DNA of 54,455 nucleotides from Bacteroidia bacterium. GTDB lineage: Bacteria > Bacteroidota > Bacteroidia > Flavobacteriales_D > JAUILH01. The notes under the pieces are model-generated. The model was not told the origin of the DNA, searched no databases, and saw nothing but the letters and a program-made list of their open reading frames with translations. How positions within the stretch are numbered: the stretch's first letter is position 1; the number at the start of each line of letters is the position of its first letter. Shown here piece by piece: positions 1 through 8,273 of this stretch. The translations under genes and the position numbers were made by a program. The DNA is taken from positions 1 to 54,455 of the forward strand of contig JAUILH010000010.1 of assembly GCA_030433115.1 (NCBI GenBank), read 5' to 3'.

Positions 1-1492
1 TCCATATTCTATCTTTAGTCCCATAGGCTACGTTGCCTGCAAACTCCAATCTGGTGCTAAAATTGTTGCTCGTACGCATGCCAAATCCCAATCGAGGACC
101 TTCAACTGGGTTGGATGAGAAAAATTTGGTAATCGGACCTATTTCCACTTTCCCAATTTCCTTGTATCCTGTGAGAATCAAGGTTACAATGTCTACATAA
201 GTTCTCACTTGAGGAATGGTTTCGAGCGTGTCCATCATGGAAAAAATTTGTTGCTCTTTCGCACTCAGGCTGTCATGCCGGTTTTTAAGCCAGTAATCTT
301 CCGGTTTATCGTTGACATCATCAGCGATGAAAATATTTTGTCCTCCTTGATAGAATTCGTCTGCCTTTGGTTCATTGATTTTAAAGTTCTTGTAAGAGGT
401 TGATTTGCGACCATAAAAGCCCATTGTTTTGTCAGTAAGATAAAGGTCCACAAACAGCTTGTCTTTAGTGAGCATCCATACTTCTTTGTCAACCTGATCA
501 TAGGTCTGCTCAACTTCCAGATACTGCACAAAGTTGATGTTGGCATCTTCTGCAATTTGGGCCCTTACCTCTTTAACGGCATAGGTCGTATCCGTGACCC
601 AAACGTAACCAATGAAGGTGGGTTCTTGCTTTCTTTTGGGCATGAAATTGAGCTTGTAAGACCAATAACCATCTACATTAGCGCTATCAACTAGAAAAAG
701 ATCATAATATAGTCTGGCAGTACCTGACAAGGGGCTGATGAAAAACTTACCAAATACGGAAATACGGCTGTCGTAAATATTGACATTTTGATACATGTCT
801 CCCATAAATTGAGAGACAGACTCATTTTTAACGCCGGAAATCTGAGTGGCTTTGATGTACTCTCGTTCTGCCTTAGGGTTTTTCCTATAATAAAAATCTG
901 AAATGGATTCCGTCATAAACAGTGGAAGAGATGGCTTTTCACCTGTGGAATCCATGTTCTCAAAAATGAAATCAAAGTGCTTGAAAACCTTACGTTTGGT
1001 GAATTTTTCCGTCAAATTATTGAGGTCGAACTGAACTTTATTGTAAGTCTCATATTCATAAGCTTCCAGCTTTTCTCTGTTGTTAATTTTCTTGTTTTGC
1101 TGGACTTTCTTCCAAAGTTCCCAGGCAGGATCGTCACGCTTTACTTTTTTATCGCCTTTCACAAGCATAGGTCCTAGGTTAGACGCTTTGTCGTTGAGTT
1201 CAAAATCAATGGTTTGGGTGTCGTCTTTGTTTACTTTTTTAGCCAGAATGGCATAGCCAACCATTTCTGCCACCAAGGAGTCTGAGGCGTAATAGGTTTC
1301 AATGTTGTAATTACCATCTATATCTGTTGTGGTGCCAATCTTAGTTCCCTGAAAATAAATTTTGGCGAATGGCAGGGCTTCACGGGTATTTACATCAATG
1401 ACTTTACCAGATACTTTGGTGGTTTGAGCATGACTCACTCCTGACATCAAAAAGCCGATTACAAAGGTCAATATGTTCAAATAAATACGCAA
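1..1492 (-). CDS. DUF5686 / CarboxypepD_reg-like outer-membrane protein (3' part missing)
   Basis: The reading frame is open from a TTG codon at 1492 to the left window edge (497 codons), so the C-terminus is missing. The predicted protein begins with a signal peptide (LNILTFVIGFLMSGVSHAQ), followed by a carboxypeptidase-regulatory-like beta domain at about residues 24-110 (VSGKVIDVNTREALPFAKI). A long DUF5686 region follows. The family is a Bacteroidota outer-membrane beta-barrel protein that resembles a TonB receptor lacking a plug; its substrate is unknown. An in-frame TGA lies three codons upstream of the TTG. The only alternative start is the ATG inside the signal sequence, which would shorten it too much, so TTG is preferred. 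The family is clear from the domain order; the start is moderately certain. Confidence 0.8.
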   Translation of the reverse strand, partial: MRIYLNILTFVIGFLMSGVSHAQTTKVSGKVIDVNTREALPFAKIYFQGTKIGTTTDIDGNYNIETYYASDSLVAEMVGYAILAKKVNKDDTQTIDFELNDKASNLGPMLVKGDKKVKRDDPAWELWKKVQQNKKINNREKLEAYEYETYNKVQFDLNNLTEKFTKRKVFKHFDFIFENMDSTGEKPSLPLFMTESISDFYYRKNPKAEREYIKATQISGVKNESVSQFMGDMYQNVNIYDSRISVFGKFFISPLSGTARLYYDLFLVDSANVDGYWSYKLNFMPKRKQEPTFIGYVWVTDTTYAVKEVRAQIAEDANINFVQYLEVEQTYDQVDKEVWMLTKDKLFVDLYLTDKTMGFYGRKSTSYKNFKINEPKADEFYQGGQNIFIADDVNDKPEDYWLKNRHDSLSAKEQQIFSMMDTLETIPQVRTYVDIVTLILTGYKEIGKVEIGPITKFFSSNPVEGPRLGFGMRTSNNFSTRLEFAGNVAYGTKDRIW

Positions 1493-1563
1493 GACTTCTC
1501 AGTTCTGGGGCAGAGACATAAAATTAAGAAAAAGCATCAAGAATCGCAGATCAATTCTGCGAC

Positions 1564-2382
1564 TTACTTAGAATTCCTTTTAAGTGCTCTGGCAGAAACT
1601 TTTATGCTGATTTCGTAGAGTAGCATAATTGGAATCCCCACAATGATCTGACTGAATAGATCGGGTGGTGTAATAATAGCAGATAATACTAAGATCACCA
1701 CAATGGAATGTTTTCTGAACTTACGCAGGAATGGAGGATTGATGATGCCTAAGCGTGTGAGTAGGTAACTAACAATGGGCAATTGGAATAAGAGTGCCGT
1801 AAAGAAAGTTGTAGTGGTAATAATGCTCATGTATGATGTGATGGTTGGTAAACTGGCTACATCATCATGAATCCGCCAATTGGCAAAAAATTGCACGCAC
1901 AGGGGCGAAATAATAAGGTAGCCAAACGCCAGTCCCAAAATAAACAGAAGAATGCTGTAAGGGAAAAATGCTGTAGAAACCTTTGTTTCACGTGCGTTCA
2001 ATGCGGGCTTAACAAAGCCCCAAATTTGCCAGGCAATGTATGGAAAAGCGCAAATAATTCCCCCTACTATGGCGAAATACATGGTAGCAGAAAACTGTGC
2101 AGTGAACGATACTACAATGGTCTGGAAGTCTATCTCCGTGGCGCATAATTCCCCGCCCAGCCCAAGGGCGTTATCGGCCTGACAAAACCATTTGTAGGTA
2201 ATGAAATCGGTTCTGGACATGGCCATGTAAATCCACTCAACCAGGTCTTTTCTGAAAATGAAGATGGCTATGGCAAAAACCAGTACCACAATGGCAGATC
2301 TGAACAAACGCCACCTGAGCTCCTCTAGATGCCCCAAAAAGGACATTTCTTTTTTGTCTTTATCGCCAGTTTCATTCGACAT
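1564..2382 (-). CDS. tatC: Sec-independent (twin-arginine) protein translocase TatC
   Basis: This is the polytopic inner-membrane subunit of the Tat system, which recognises twin-arginine signal peptides and exports folded proteins. The 272-residue protein starts with the conserved N-terminal signature MSFLGHLEELRWRLFRS, where the invariant Glu of the HLxELR motif is present. About six hydrophobic segments follow. The periplasmic loop after TM1 is long and Cys-containing (about residues 60-90), which I believe is common in Bacteroidota TatC. No tatA/B gene lies in the window. The gene stands alone, divergent from recQ, with a good -7 element just upstream of its ATG. Identification is secure. 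Confidence 0.96.
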   Translation of the reverse strand: MSNETGDKDKKEMSFLGHLEELRWRLFRSAIVVLVFAIAIFIFRKDLVEWIYMAMSRTDFITYKWFCQADNALGLGGELCATEIDFQTIVVSFTAQFSATMYFAIVGGIICAFPYIAWQIWGFVKPALNARETKVSTAFFPYSILLFILGLAFGYLIISPLCVQFFANWRIHDDVASLPTITSYMSIITTTTFFTALLFQLPIVSYLLTRLGIINPPFLRKFRKHSIVVILVLSAIITPPDLFSQIIVGIPIMLLYEISIKVSARALKRNSK

Positions 2383-2389
2383 GAGACCG

Positions 2390-2397
2390 CAAAAGTA
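2390..2397 (-). promoter_or_regulatory. Putative -7 promoter element for tatC (TACTTTTG)
   Basis: The minus strand reads TACTTTTG, a full match to the Bacteroidota TAnnTTTG -7 element. A TTG lies 16 nt upstream, shorter than the usual spacing of about 19-21. The element ends only 7 nt before the tatC ATG, so the transcript would be nearly leaderless. Confidence 0.45.
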
Positions 2398-2532
2398 AAA
2401 CTTTCATTGTTTGCAATCTGAATTATTTTAAGAACACAGGTTTTCATGTGTAAAACCTCCTATCAAAAATTAGATGAATGATTTGGTAGACGTTTTAATA
2501 TGTGGTATTTTAGGTATACAAACTAACAGTGA

Positions 2533-4737
2533 ATGGAAACATTGTCTAAAATTGGTCCGAAGGCGGCGCTTCAGAAGTACTTTGGATTCGACGGATTTAA
2601 AGGCGAACAGGAAGCAATCATCCAGTCAGTTTTGGATGGAAAAGACACCTTTGTGATCATGCCTACAGGTGGAGGTAAATCTATGTGCTATCAATTGCCA
2701 GCCTTGATGTCTGAGGGTACAGCATTGGTTGTGTCTCCTCTGATTGCACTTATGAAGAACCAGGTGGATGCGATTCGGTCTGTGAGTGAGCATGATGGTG
2801 TGGCTCATTTTTTAAATTCTTCTCTCAACAAAGGAGAAATTACCCGCGTGAAACAAGAAGTAATGGATGGTACCACTAAGATGCTGTACGTGGCTCCGGA
2901 GTCCTTGACAAAAGAAGAAAATATTGAATTTCTGTCTAAGATTACCATCTCATTCGTTGCCATTGATGAAGCGCATTGCATTTCTGAATGGGGACATGAT
3001 TTCAGACCAGAGTACAGACGATTGAGGCCAATTATTGAGAATATTGGCAATGTGCCCATCATTGCATTAACGGCAACGGCTACACCTAAAGTACAGGTTG
3101 ATATTCAGAAGAACCTGGGCATGACAGATGCCAATGTGTTTAAAGCGTCATTCAATAGGGAGAATTTGTTTTATGAAGTTCGTCCGAAAAAGAATGTGGT
3201 TAAAGAGATTGTGACTTTTGTGAAGCAGAATGAAGGCAAATCAGGAATTGTGTATTGTTTGAGCCGTAAGAAGGTTGAACAATTGGCTGAAACGCTTCAA
3301 GTGAATGGGGTGAAAGCTTTGCCCTATCATGCAGGAATGGATGCCAATACCCGTGCCAAACATCAGGACATGTTTTTGATGGAAGATGTGGATGTAATTG
3401 TCGCTACTATTGCTTTTGGGATGGGGATTGACAAGCCGGATGTGCGTTTTGTGATTCATCACGACATACCAAAAAGTTTGGAGAGTTACTATCAGGAAAC
3501 AGGTAGAGCTGGAAGAGATGGAGGAGAAGGTCATTGTATTGCTTTCTACAGTTACAAAGACATTGAGAAATTAGAGAAATTTATGCACGGTAAACCGGTT
3601 GCCGAGCAGGAAGTTGGTCATCAACTACTGCAAGAAGTGGTGGCGTATGCAGAAACTTCTATGAACAGACGGAAGTTCTTGCTGCACTACTTTGGTGAGG
3701 AATTCGATGAGGTAAATGGTCCTGGAGCCCATATGTGTGACAATACCAAGTACCCCAAAAAGCAATTTGAAGGCAAAAATGAGGTTCAGTTGCTTTTGAA
3801 GGTGGTAAAAAGTTTGAAGAGTAAGCATAAGTACAAGTACATTGCCGAGTATCTGGCAGGAAATAAAACCAATGAAATTGTGACTTACAAGCACGATCAA
3901 CATGAATTGTTTGGTGCTGGAAAAGAGAAGGATGCCAATTTCTGGAGTGCTGCTCTCAGACAAGCCATTGTTGCCGGGTTTCTGAGAAAGGAAATCGAAA
4001 GTTACGGTTGTCTTTTCATTACAGAAAGAGGTTTGGAATACATTGAAAATCCTACTTCCTTTATGCTCATCGAGGAAAATGATTTCTCCGACACGGATGA
4101 TAACAATGACATCATAGTCAATACCAAAGGTGGTGGACGCGCATCAGATACAACCCTTTTCAACATGCTCAAGGATCTTAGAAAGAAAATTTCTAAAGAC
4201 AAAGGCGTGCCTCCATTTGTGATATTTCAGGATCCTTCCCTGGAAGATATGGCTACTCAATATCCAATTACACCTGAGGAAATGCAGAATATTGTTGGTG
4301 TAGGTCAAGGGAAAGCCATTCGTTATGGAAAGCCATTTCTTGAGTTGATCTCTAAATATGTGACGGAAAACGAAATCGACCGCCCGCAGGATATTACTGT
4401 GAAGAGCCTGGTCAATAAATCCGGATCAAAGGTGAACATCATCATGAATATTGATAAGAAGATGCCGCTTGAAGATATCGCAAAAGCACAGAGTAAGGAG
4501 CTCGAAGAGTTGATTACAGAGATTGAGGGAATTGTTGCGTCCGGAACCAAAATTGATATTAAGTATTACCTGGATGAAGTTTTAGATGGTGATGCCCAGG
4601 AAGAAATTTTCGATTATTTCATGGAAGATGCCGAATCAGATTCTATTGATGATGCCTATGAAGAATTTGATGGCGACTATTCAGAAGAAGAGTTGAGGTT
4701 GATGCGCATCAAGTTTATGAGTGAAGTGGCTAATTAA
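2533..4737 (+). CDS. recQ: ATP-dependent DNA helicase RecQ
   Basis: This is a superfamily 2, 3'-5' DNA helicase for recombination and fork repair (734 residues). The Walker A motif PTGGGKS is at residues 44-50 and the DEAH box at 145-148. The aromatic-rich loop HCISEWGHDFRPEYR follows, then the motif VI region (ETGRAGRDG). The RQC winged helix and one HRDC domain (about residues 530-605) come next, with an acidic C-terminal tail of about 90 residues. The four-Cys zinc site found before the winged helix in E. coli RecQ is degenerate here: only one Cys is visible, in GAHMCDNTKYPKK. I recall similar zinc-less RecQ proteins in other Bacteroidota. A possible promoter (TATTTTAG, one mismatch) lies near 2511. 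Identification is secure. Confidence 0.95.
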   Translation: METLSKIGPKAALQKYFGFDGFKGEQEAIIQSVLDGKDTFVIMPTGGGKSMCYQLPALMSEGTALVVSPLIALMKNQVDAIRSVSEHDGVAHFLNSSLNKGEITRVKQEVMDGTTKMLYVAPESLTKEENIEFLSKITISFVAIDEAHCISEWGHDFRPEYRRLRPIIENIGNVPIIALTATATPKVQVDIQKNLGMTDANVFKASFNRENLFYEVRPKKNVVKEIVTFVKQNEGKSGIVYCLSRKKVEQLAETLQVNGVKALPYHAGMDANTRAKHQDMFLMEDVDVIVATIAFGMGIDKPDVRFVIHHDIPKSLESYYQETGRAGRDGGEGHCIAFYSYKDIEKLEKFMHGKPVAEQEVGHQLLQEVVAYAETSMNRRKFLLHYFGEEFDEVNGPGAHMCDNTKYPKKQFEGKNEVQLLLKVVKSLKSKHKYKYIAEYLAGNKTNEIVTYKHDQHELFGAGKEKDANFWSAALRQAIVAGFLRKEIESYGCLFITERGLEYIENPTSFMLIEENDFSDTDDNNDIIVNTKGGGRASDTTLFNMLKDLRKKISKDKGVPPFVIFQDPSLEDMATQYPITPEEMQNIVGVGQGKAIRYGKPFLELISKYVTENEIDRPQDITVKSLVNKSGSKVNIIMNIDKKMPLEDIAKAQSKELEELITEIEGIVASGTKIDIKYYLDEVLDGDAQEEIFDYFMEDAESDSIDDAYEEFDGDYSEEELRLMRIKFMSEVAN

Positions 4738-4755
4738 TGGCTTATTCGGTACAGT

Positions 4756-4780
4756 TTTTGGTAGATTTCTAATACCAAAA
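4756..4780 (+). terminator. Weak hairpin between recQ and the small lipoprotein gene
   Basis: TTTTGGTA (4756-4763) pairs with TACCAAAA (4773-4780) across a 9-nt loop. No T-run follows on the plus strand, so this may be an mRNA end-processing or attenuating hairpin rather than a full terminator. Confidence 0.25.
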
Positions 4781-4788
4781 CCTTATTT

Positions 4789-5049
4789 ATGATACGTACT
4801 TTTTTAATCGGCATCTGTGCTTCCGGCATGATGCTGTTCAGCAGTTGTGATTTAATTTTCGACATTATTTTCGATCCTGATGAGTGTCTTCGTTGTGAAG
4901 TGCATCAGAATATTGATGGGGTCAACACGGACATTGTATGGTCTCATACTCAAACTGAACCAAGCTATGAGGAAGAACAAGAGTGGAGAGATGCATGTGA
5001 AGAGGCTGCACGGACTTATGGTGGTTGGTGTGAGTGTCAATTAGAATAA
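4789..5049 (+). CDS. Small putative lipoprotein, function unknown
   Basis: The predicted protein has 86 residues with a lipoprotein-type signal peptide. The hydrophobic stretch FLIGICASGMMLFSSC ends in a lipobox-like LFSSC with the acylated Cys at about residue 20. The mature part is short and acidic, and carries four more Cys (CLRC in the middle, then C and CEC near the end), which suggests disulfides or metal binding. It starts 51 bp after recQ and could be read through from it. I recognise no family. Signal peptide plus Cys pattern make it a likely real gene. Confidence 0.6.
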   Translation: MIRTFLIGICASGMMLFSSCDLIFDIIFDPDECLRCEVHQNIDGVNTDIVWSHTQTEPSYEEEQEWRDACEEAARTYGGWCECQLE

Positions 5050-5163
5050 TCACGTTTATTCTCTATAAGCTACTTTGGGAGATTCAAAACATGTATAAGG
5101 AATTTGCAACTAGTAAAGTGGGGTGTATGGAACTAATTTAGTGTCAAGTTAAAACACTTAATT

Positions 5164-5619
5164 ATGAAAACAGTTCTATTCATTACCGCACTATTTTGTC
5201 TCATTCAAACCACATTGGCTTCAAATAACGACAGCACAACGCTCAATACGCCATCTAATTACGTAGAATCGATTACTAAACTCCATGCTTTGAAATATGA
5301 GAAAACAATCTATTTCAACCTGGCAATTGAGAATGAGGCAGAAGATGCCTGGTATATCGTGGTAAAGGAATGTAATGGAGAAGAACAGGTGATTGGCATG
5401 AAACAAGGTCACTGCAACCTGTTGAATACGCCATTGTCATATAGTTTTAAGGATAGCGATATTGGCATGTGTGAGGCATTTTACAGTCTGGTGAAAATTA
5501 CTGATGCCGGACAGGAAGAATTGGCGTCATGGCATTATTCTGAAAAAACCTTTTCCATGAAACGGGCAGAACTTCCTTTGATAAATAACTTGGATGAATC
5601 CATCGCTCAAACAAAATAG
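5164..5619 (+). CDS. Exported protein of unknown function
   Basis: The predicted protein has 151 residues with a classical signal peptide (KTVLFITALFCLIQTTLAS, cleavage after about residue 19). The mature part looks all-beta and contains three Cys residues. Phrases such as ENEAEDAWYIVVKECNGEEQ resemble small Bacteroidota secreted beta-sandwich proteins often called hypothetical. It lies convergent with the M20 amidohydrolase (10 bp between stop codons) and has its own upstream gap of 114 bp. No function can be assigned. Confidence 0.65.
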   Translation: MKTVLFITALFCLIQTTLASNNDSTTLNTPSNYVESITKLHALKYEKTIYFNLAIENEAEDAWYIVVKECNGEEQVIGMKQGHCNLLNTPLSYSFKDSDIGMCEAFYSLVKITDAGQEELASWHYSEKTFSMKRAELPLINNLDESIAQTK

Positions 5620-5629
5620 TTGGTTGGAT

Positions 5630-6817
5630 TTAGGATTTGTTGAGGGCATCAAGAGCCAAATGAGCCATTAATCCAACCCCCGTTTCTAAAGCAGATTCGT
5701 CAATGTCAAAAGTAGAGGTGTGCAAGCCTGATGACATGCCTTTAGCTTTATTGTTGACACCAAGCCTGTAAAAACAACCTGGTATTTCCTGAGTATAGTA
5801 AGCGAAATCTTCAGCGGTCATTCTTAAGCCGAGATCAACCACATTCTCTGCTCCCAAATATTGGCGTGCAGCTTCTTGAGAATTTAAGGTAAGCGCCTCA
5901 TCATTCACTAAAAAAGGATAGCCTACGTGAATGTCGAAATCGCAATCTCCCCCCATCCCACGAGCCATTGAAACGGAAATTTCTTTCATGCGTTCATGCA
6001 GTTTAAAGCGCAAGTCTTCATTCATGGTTCTGAAAGTCCCTTCAATTTTTACCTCATCCGGAATGACATTTGTAGCTCCGTTGGCATTTATTTTCCCAAA
6101 AGATAGTACAACCGGAATGTCAGGTTGACTATACCTGCTGGCAATTTGCTGCAATGCCACTATGATTTGTGCGCTGATTACTACCGGATCAATATTGAAG
6201 TGCGGAAGGGCTGCATGACCACCTTTCCCTTTTACTGTAACATAAATCTCATCGGTACTTGCCATATACATGCCTGGTCTAAAACCTACTTTACCAGCTT
6301 CCAGTTGTGGGTATACATGCTGACCAATTATACCTGAAGGATTGGGGTTCAACAATGCCCCTTCTTTAATCATCAGTGATGCACCACCCGGTAAACGTTC
6401 TTCTCCTGGTTGAAAAATGAGTTTAATCGTCCCGGCAAACTCAGATTTAAGTTCGTTTAAAATCCTTGCAGCCCCCAACAAACAAGTGGTATGAACATCA
6501 TGTCCACATGCATGCATCACCCCATGATTGGTGCTCTTGTATGGCACATCATTCTCTTCGGTAATTGGTAATGCATCTAAATCCGCCCTTAACGCAATTA
6601 CTTTGCTGCCAGGATCTTTACCCTCAATATGTGCCACAATGCCGGTTTCTACATATCCTGCTTTAAAGGGAATTCCAATGTCATCTAATTCGGCTTGAAC
6701 ATATTTAGAGGTTTCGAACTCCTTAAAAGACAATTCGGGATTGGCATGAAGGTGATGCCTGATGTTCAAATGACGGTTGTGATTTTGTTTGGCGAGTGTT
6801 TGTATTCTATCGATCAT
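5630..6817 (-). CDS. M20D family amidohydrolase (N-acyl-amino-acid / hippurate hydrolase type)
   Basis: This is a zinc peptidase-like amidohydrolase of 395 residues that would cleave an N-acyl or amide bond of an amino-acid conjugate. The exact substrate cannot be read from sequence. Signatures include the N-terminal RHHLHANPELSFKE, RADLDALPI (about 77-85), HACGHDVHT (102-110, with the metal-ligand Cys and His residues) and FQPGEE with the catalytic Glu. The central dimerisation domain contains GKGGHAALPH. Length matches the AbgB/HipO/IAA-amino-acid hydrolase group. Its start overlaps the stop of the TSUP gene by 4 bp, so the two are translationally coupled. No signal peptide is visible, so it is probably cytoplasmic. 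Confidence 0.9.
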   Translation of the reverse strand: MIDRIQTLAKQNHNRHLNIRHHLHANPELSFKEFETSKYVQAELDDIGIPFKAGYVETGIVAHIEGKDPGSKVIALRADLDALPITEENDVPYKSTNHGVMHACGHDVHTTCLLGAARILNELKSEFAGTIKLIFQPGEERLPGGASLMIKEGALLNPNPSGIIGQHVYPQLEAGKVGFRPGMYMASTDEIYVTVKGKGGHAALPHFNIDPVVISAQIIVALQQIASRYSQPDIPVVLSFGKINANGATNVIPDEVKIEGTFRTMNEDLRFKLHERMKEISVSMARGMGGDCDFDIHVGYPFLVNDEALTLNSQEAARQYLGAENVVDLGLRMTAEDFAYYTQEIPGCFYRLGVNNKAKGMSSGLHTSTFDIDESALETGVGLMAHLALDALNKS

Positions 6818-7209
6818 TTGGAAATGTATTTACTGCCAGACCAAATCATTTTAATGGCAACGATGAGCATGATCAGACCAAAGAAAAATTTGACTTTTTC
6901 CGGGGATAATTTCAATGAAAGCTTGGACCCAAAGAAACCACCAATAACAAAACAGACTGCCATGATGCCCGCATACCACAAATATTGTTTGTCCATTTCC
7001 AGACCTTTGTAATAATTCATGACGGCTAAAATTCCAATGGGAGGGAGCATGAGCAATAAGCTAACGCCTTGGGCTTGGTGTTGGCTTAATCCAATAAAGT
7101 AGATGAGTGCCGGAACAATGATGATTCCGCCTCCTACACCAATAAATCCACTTAAAATACCGGCACAGAGACCGATAGAACATAATATGAGAATGGTGCT
7201 GGTTTCCAT
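6814..7209 (-). CDS. TSUP (TauE/SafE) family membrane permease, half-length
   Basis: This integral membrane protein of 131 residues has about four hydrophobic segments. It carries the TSUP glycine signature GFIGVGGGIIIVPALIY near the N-terminus. Full-length TSUP sulfite/sulfonate exporters are about 250 residues with two such repeats; this is a single-repeat form that would need to dimerise. Bacteroidota commonly carry such short versions, so I do not regard it as truncated. It sits 5 bp after the frameshifted propeller/barrel protein and overlaps the amidohydrolase by 4 bp, forming a three-gene unit. Substrate unknown. Confidence 0.82.
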   Translation of the reverse strand: METSTILILCSIGLCAGILSGFIGVGGGIIIVPALIYFIGLSQHQAQGVSLLLMLPPIGILAVMNYYKGLEMDKQYLWYAGIMAVCFVIGGFFGSKLSLKLSPEKVKFFFGLIMLIVAIKMIWSGSKYISK

Positions 7210-7214
7210 TTAGA

Positions 7215-8273
7215 TCAAAAATCTAAGGATAAAGATAAGTATCTAATCGATTCCATTCGAGTGCCATCGTCAACACCCCATGCCCAGTCGAAACGGATGA
7301 AGTAGCCGAATAATCTTGATCTCAAACCGAATCCATAGCCATAAACAATGGGGTCTTTTTGATTTTCTATTTCTATATGATAGATGTTGTCTTCAATAAC
7401 AATGGTGTTGAAGGCGTTGTCGTTGCTGTAAGGATGCACACCAGTCCAGGCCGATCCAATGTCGTTAAATCCAATGATTTGAAAATTTTCCAGGAAATCT
7501 GACTTAAGCGGTTTGTTTGCCAGGACTTTGACTATTGGGACACGAATTTCATTGTTGATTACAGCAAAATTACTTCCATTTCGAATGTTTTGAATGAATC
7601 CACGCATGGGAGTACCAATTGCCTGAAATGCAAAATTCTCGCTTTGCGGTACCTGAACCTGCGTGTTGAAGCTCTCTTGCGGTCTAAAAATCCAATTGTC
7701 TACACCACCCAGGTAATAAACAATTTTCTTGCCCCCAAATGAGTAGCTTGCAGCAAAACGTCCTGCGTAAATAATGTCTTTGTGAATTTTTTGATAGTGT
7801 CTAAAATCGGCTCCTACCACATACATGCGATCCTGATCTTTATTGATCTCCTGGAAGGTCTCGGCAAACAACTTAAATCGTGTGCCATTGTATAAATTCA
7901 AACCTTTGGGTCTTACTGCATCAAATACATATTCCAGTTTGGCAGTTCCCAAGAAGAAATTTTCATCTGGCGTATTAATAGACACATCATCAAGCGCCTT
8001 TGTAATATATTTATCCCATCTAAGACCGGTGGTCAATCTTAATGATTGTACTTCATCAAATGGCAAACTTGCCCGGTACTTGGCTTCATGTGTGATGACT
8101 TTATTCAAGGAGAAATCGGTGTCAAAAGCTATGAAAGAGTTTCTGTATGCTATGTATTTGTGGTCTACACGGCCGGCCAGATTGTCATAAGACAGCAAAT
8201 ACTCTCCGCTTTCAAAGTTAACGGGCATTCTAAAACCGCCTAAAATTTTGTGATCTTCAAATAAGTCGGACAC
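7215..8273 (-). pseudogene. C-terminal part of a frameshifted propeller/outer-membrane barrel protein
   Basis: This frame (352 residues from a GTG at 8273) has no signal peptide and starts mid-domain (SDLFEDHKILGGFRMPVNF), so it is not a free-standing gene. It resembles an Omp85-type beta-barrel: alternating strands, a GYGFGLRSRLFGYFIRFDWA stretch and a C-terminal Phe. It continues the protein encoded at 8240-10486 in the -1 frame. Joining the two at the GGGG run (8273-8276) gives one protein of about 1,090 residues, close to the length I expect for this Bacteroidota family. A missing G, a sequencing error or a -1 frameshift would all explain it. Confidence 0.75.

Noticed and set aside
1867..2148. 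93-codon plus-strand frame inside tatC
   Set aside because: It lies wholly antisense to a clear TatC coding sequence and has no promoter or protein-like features.
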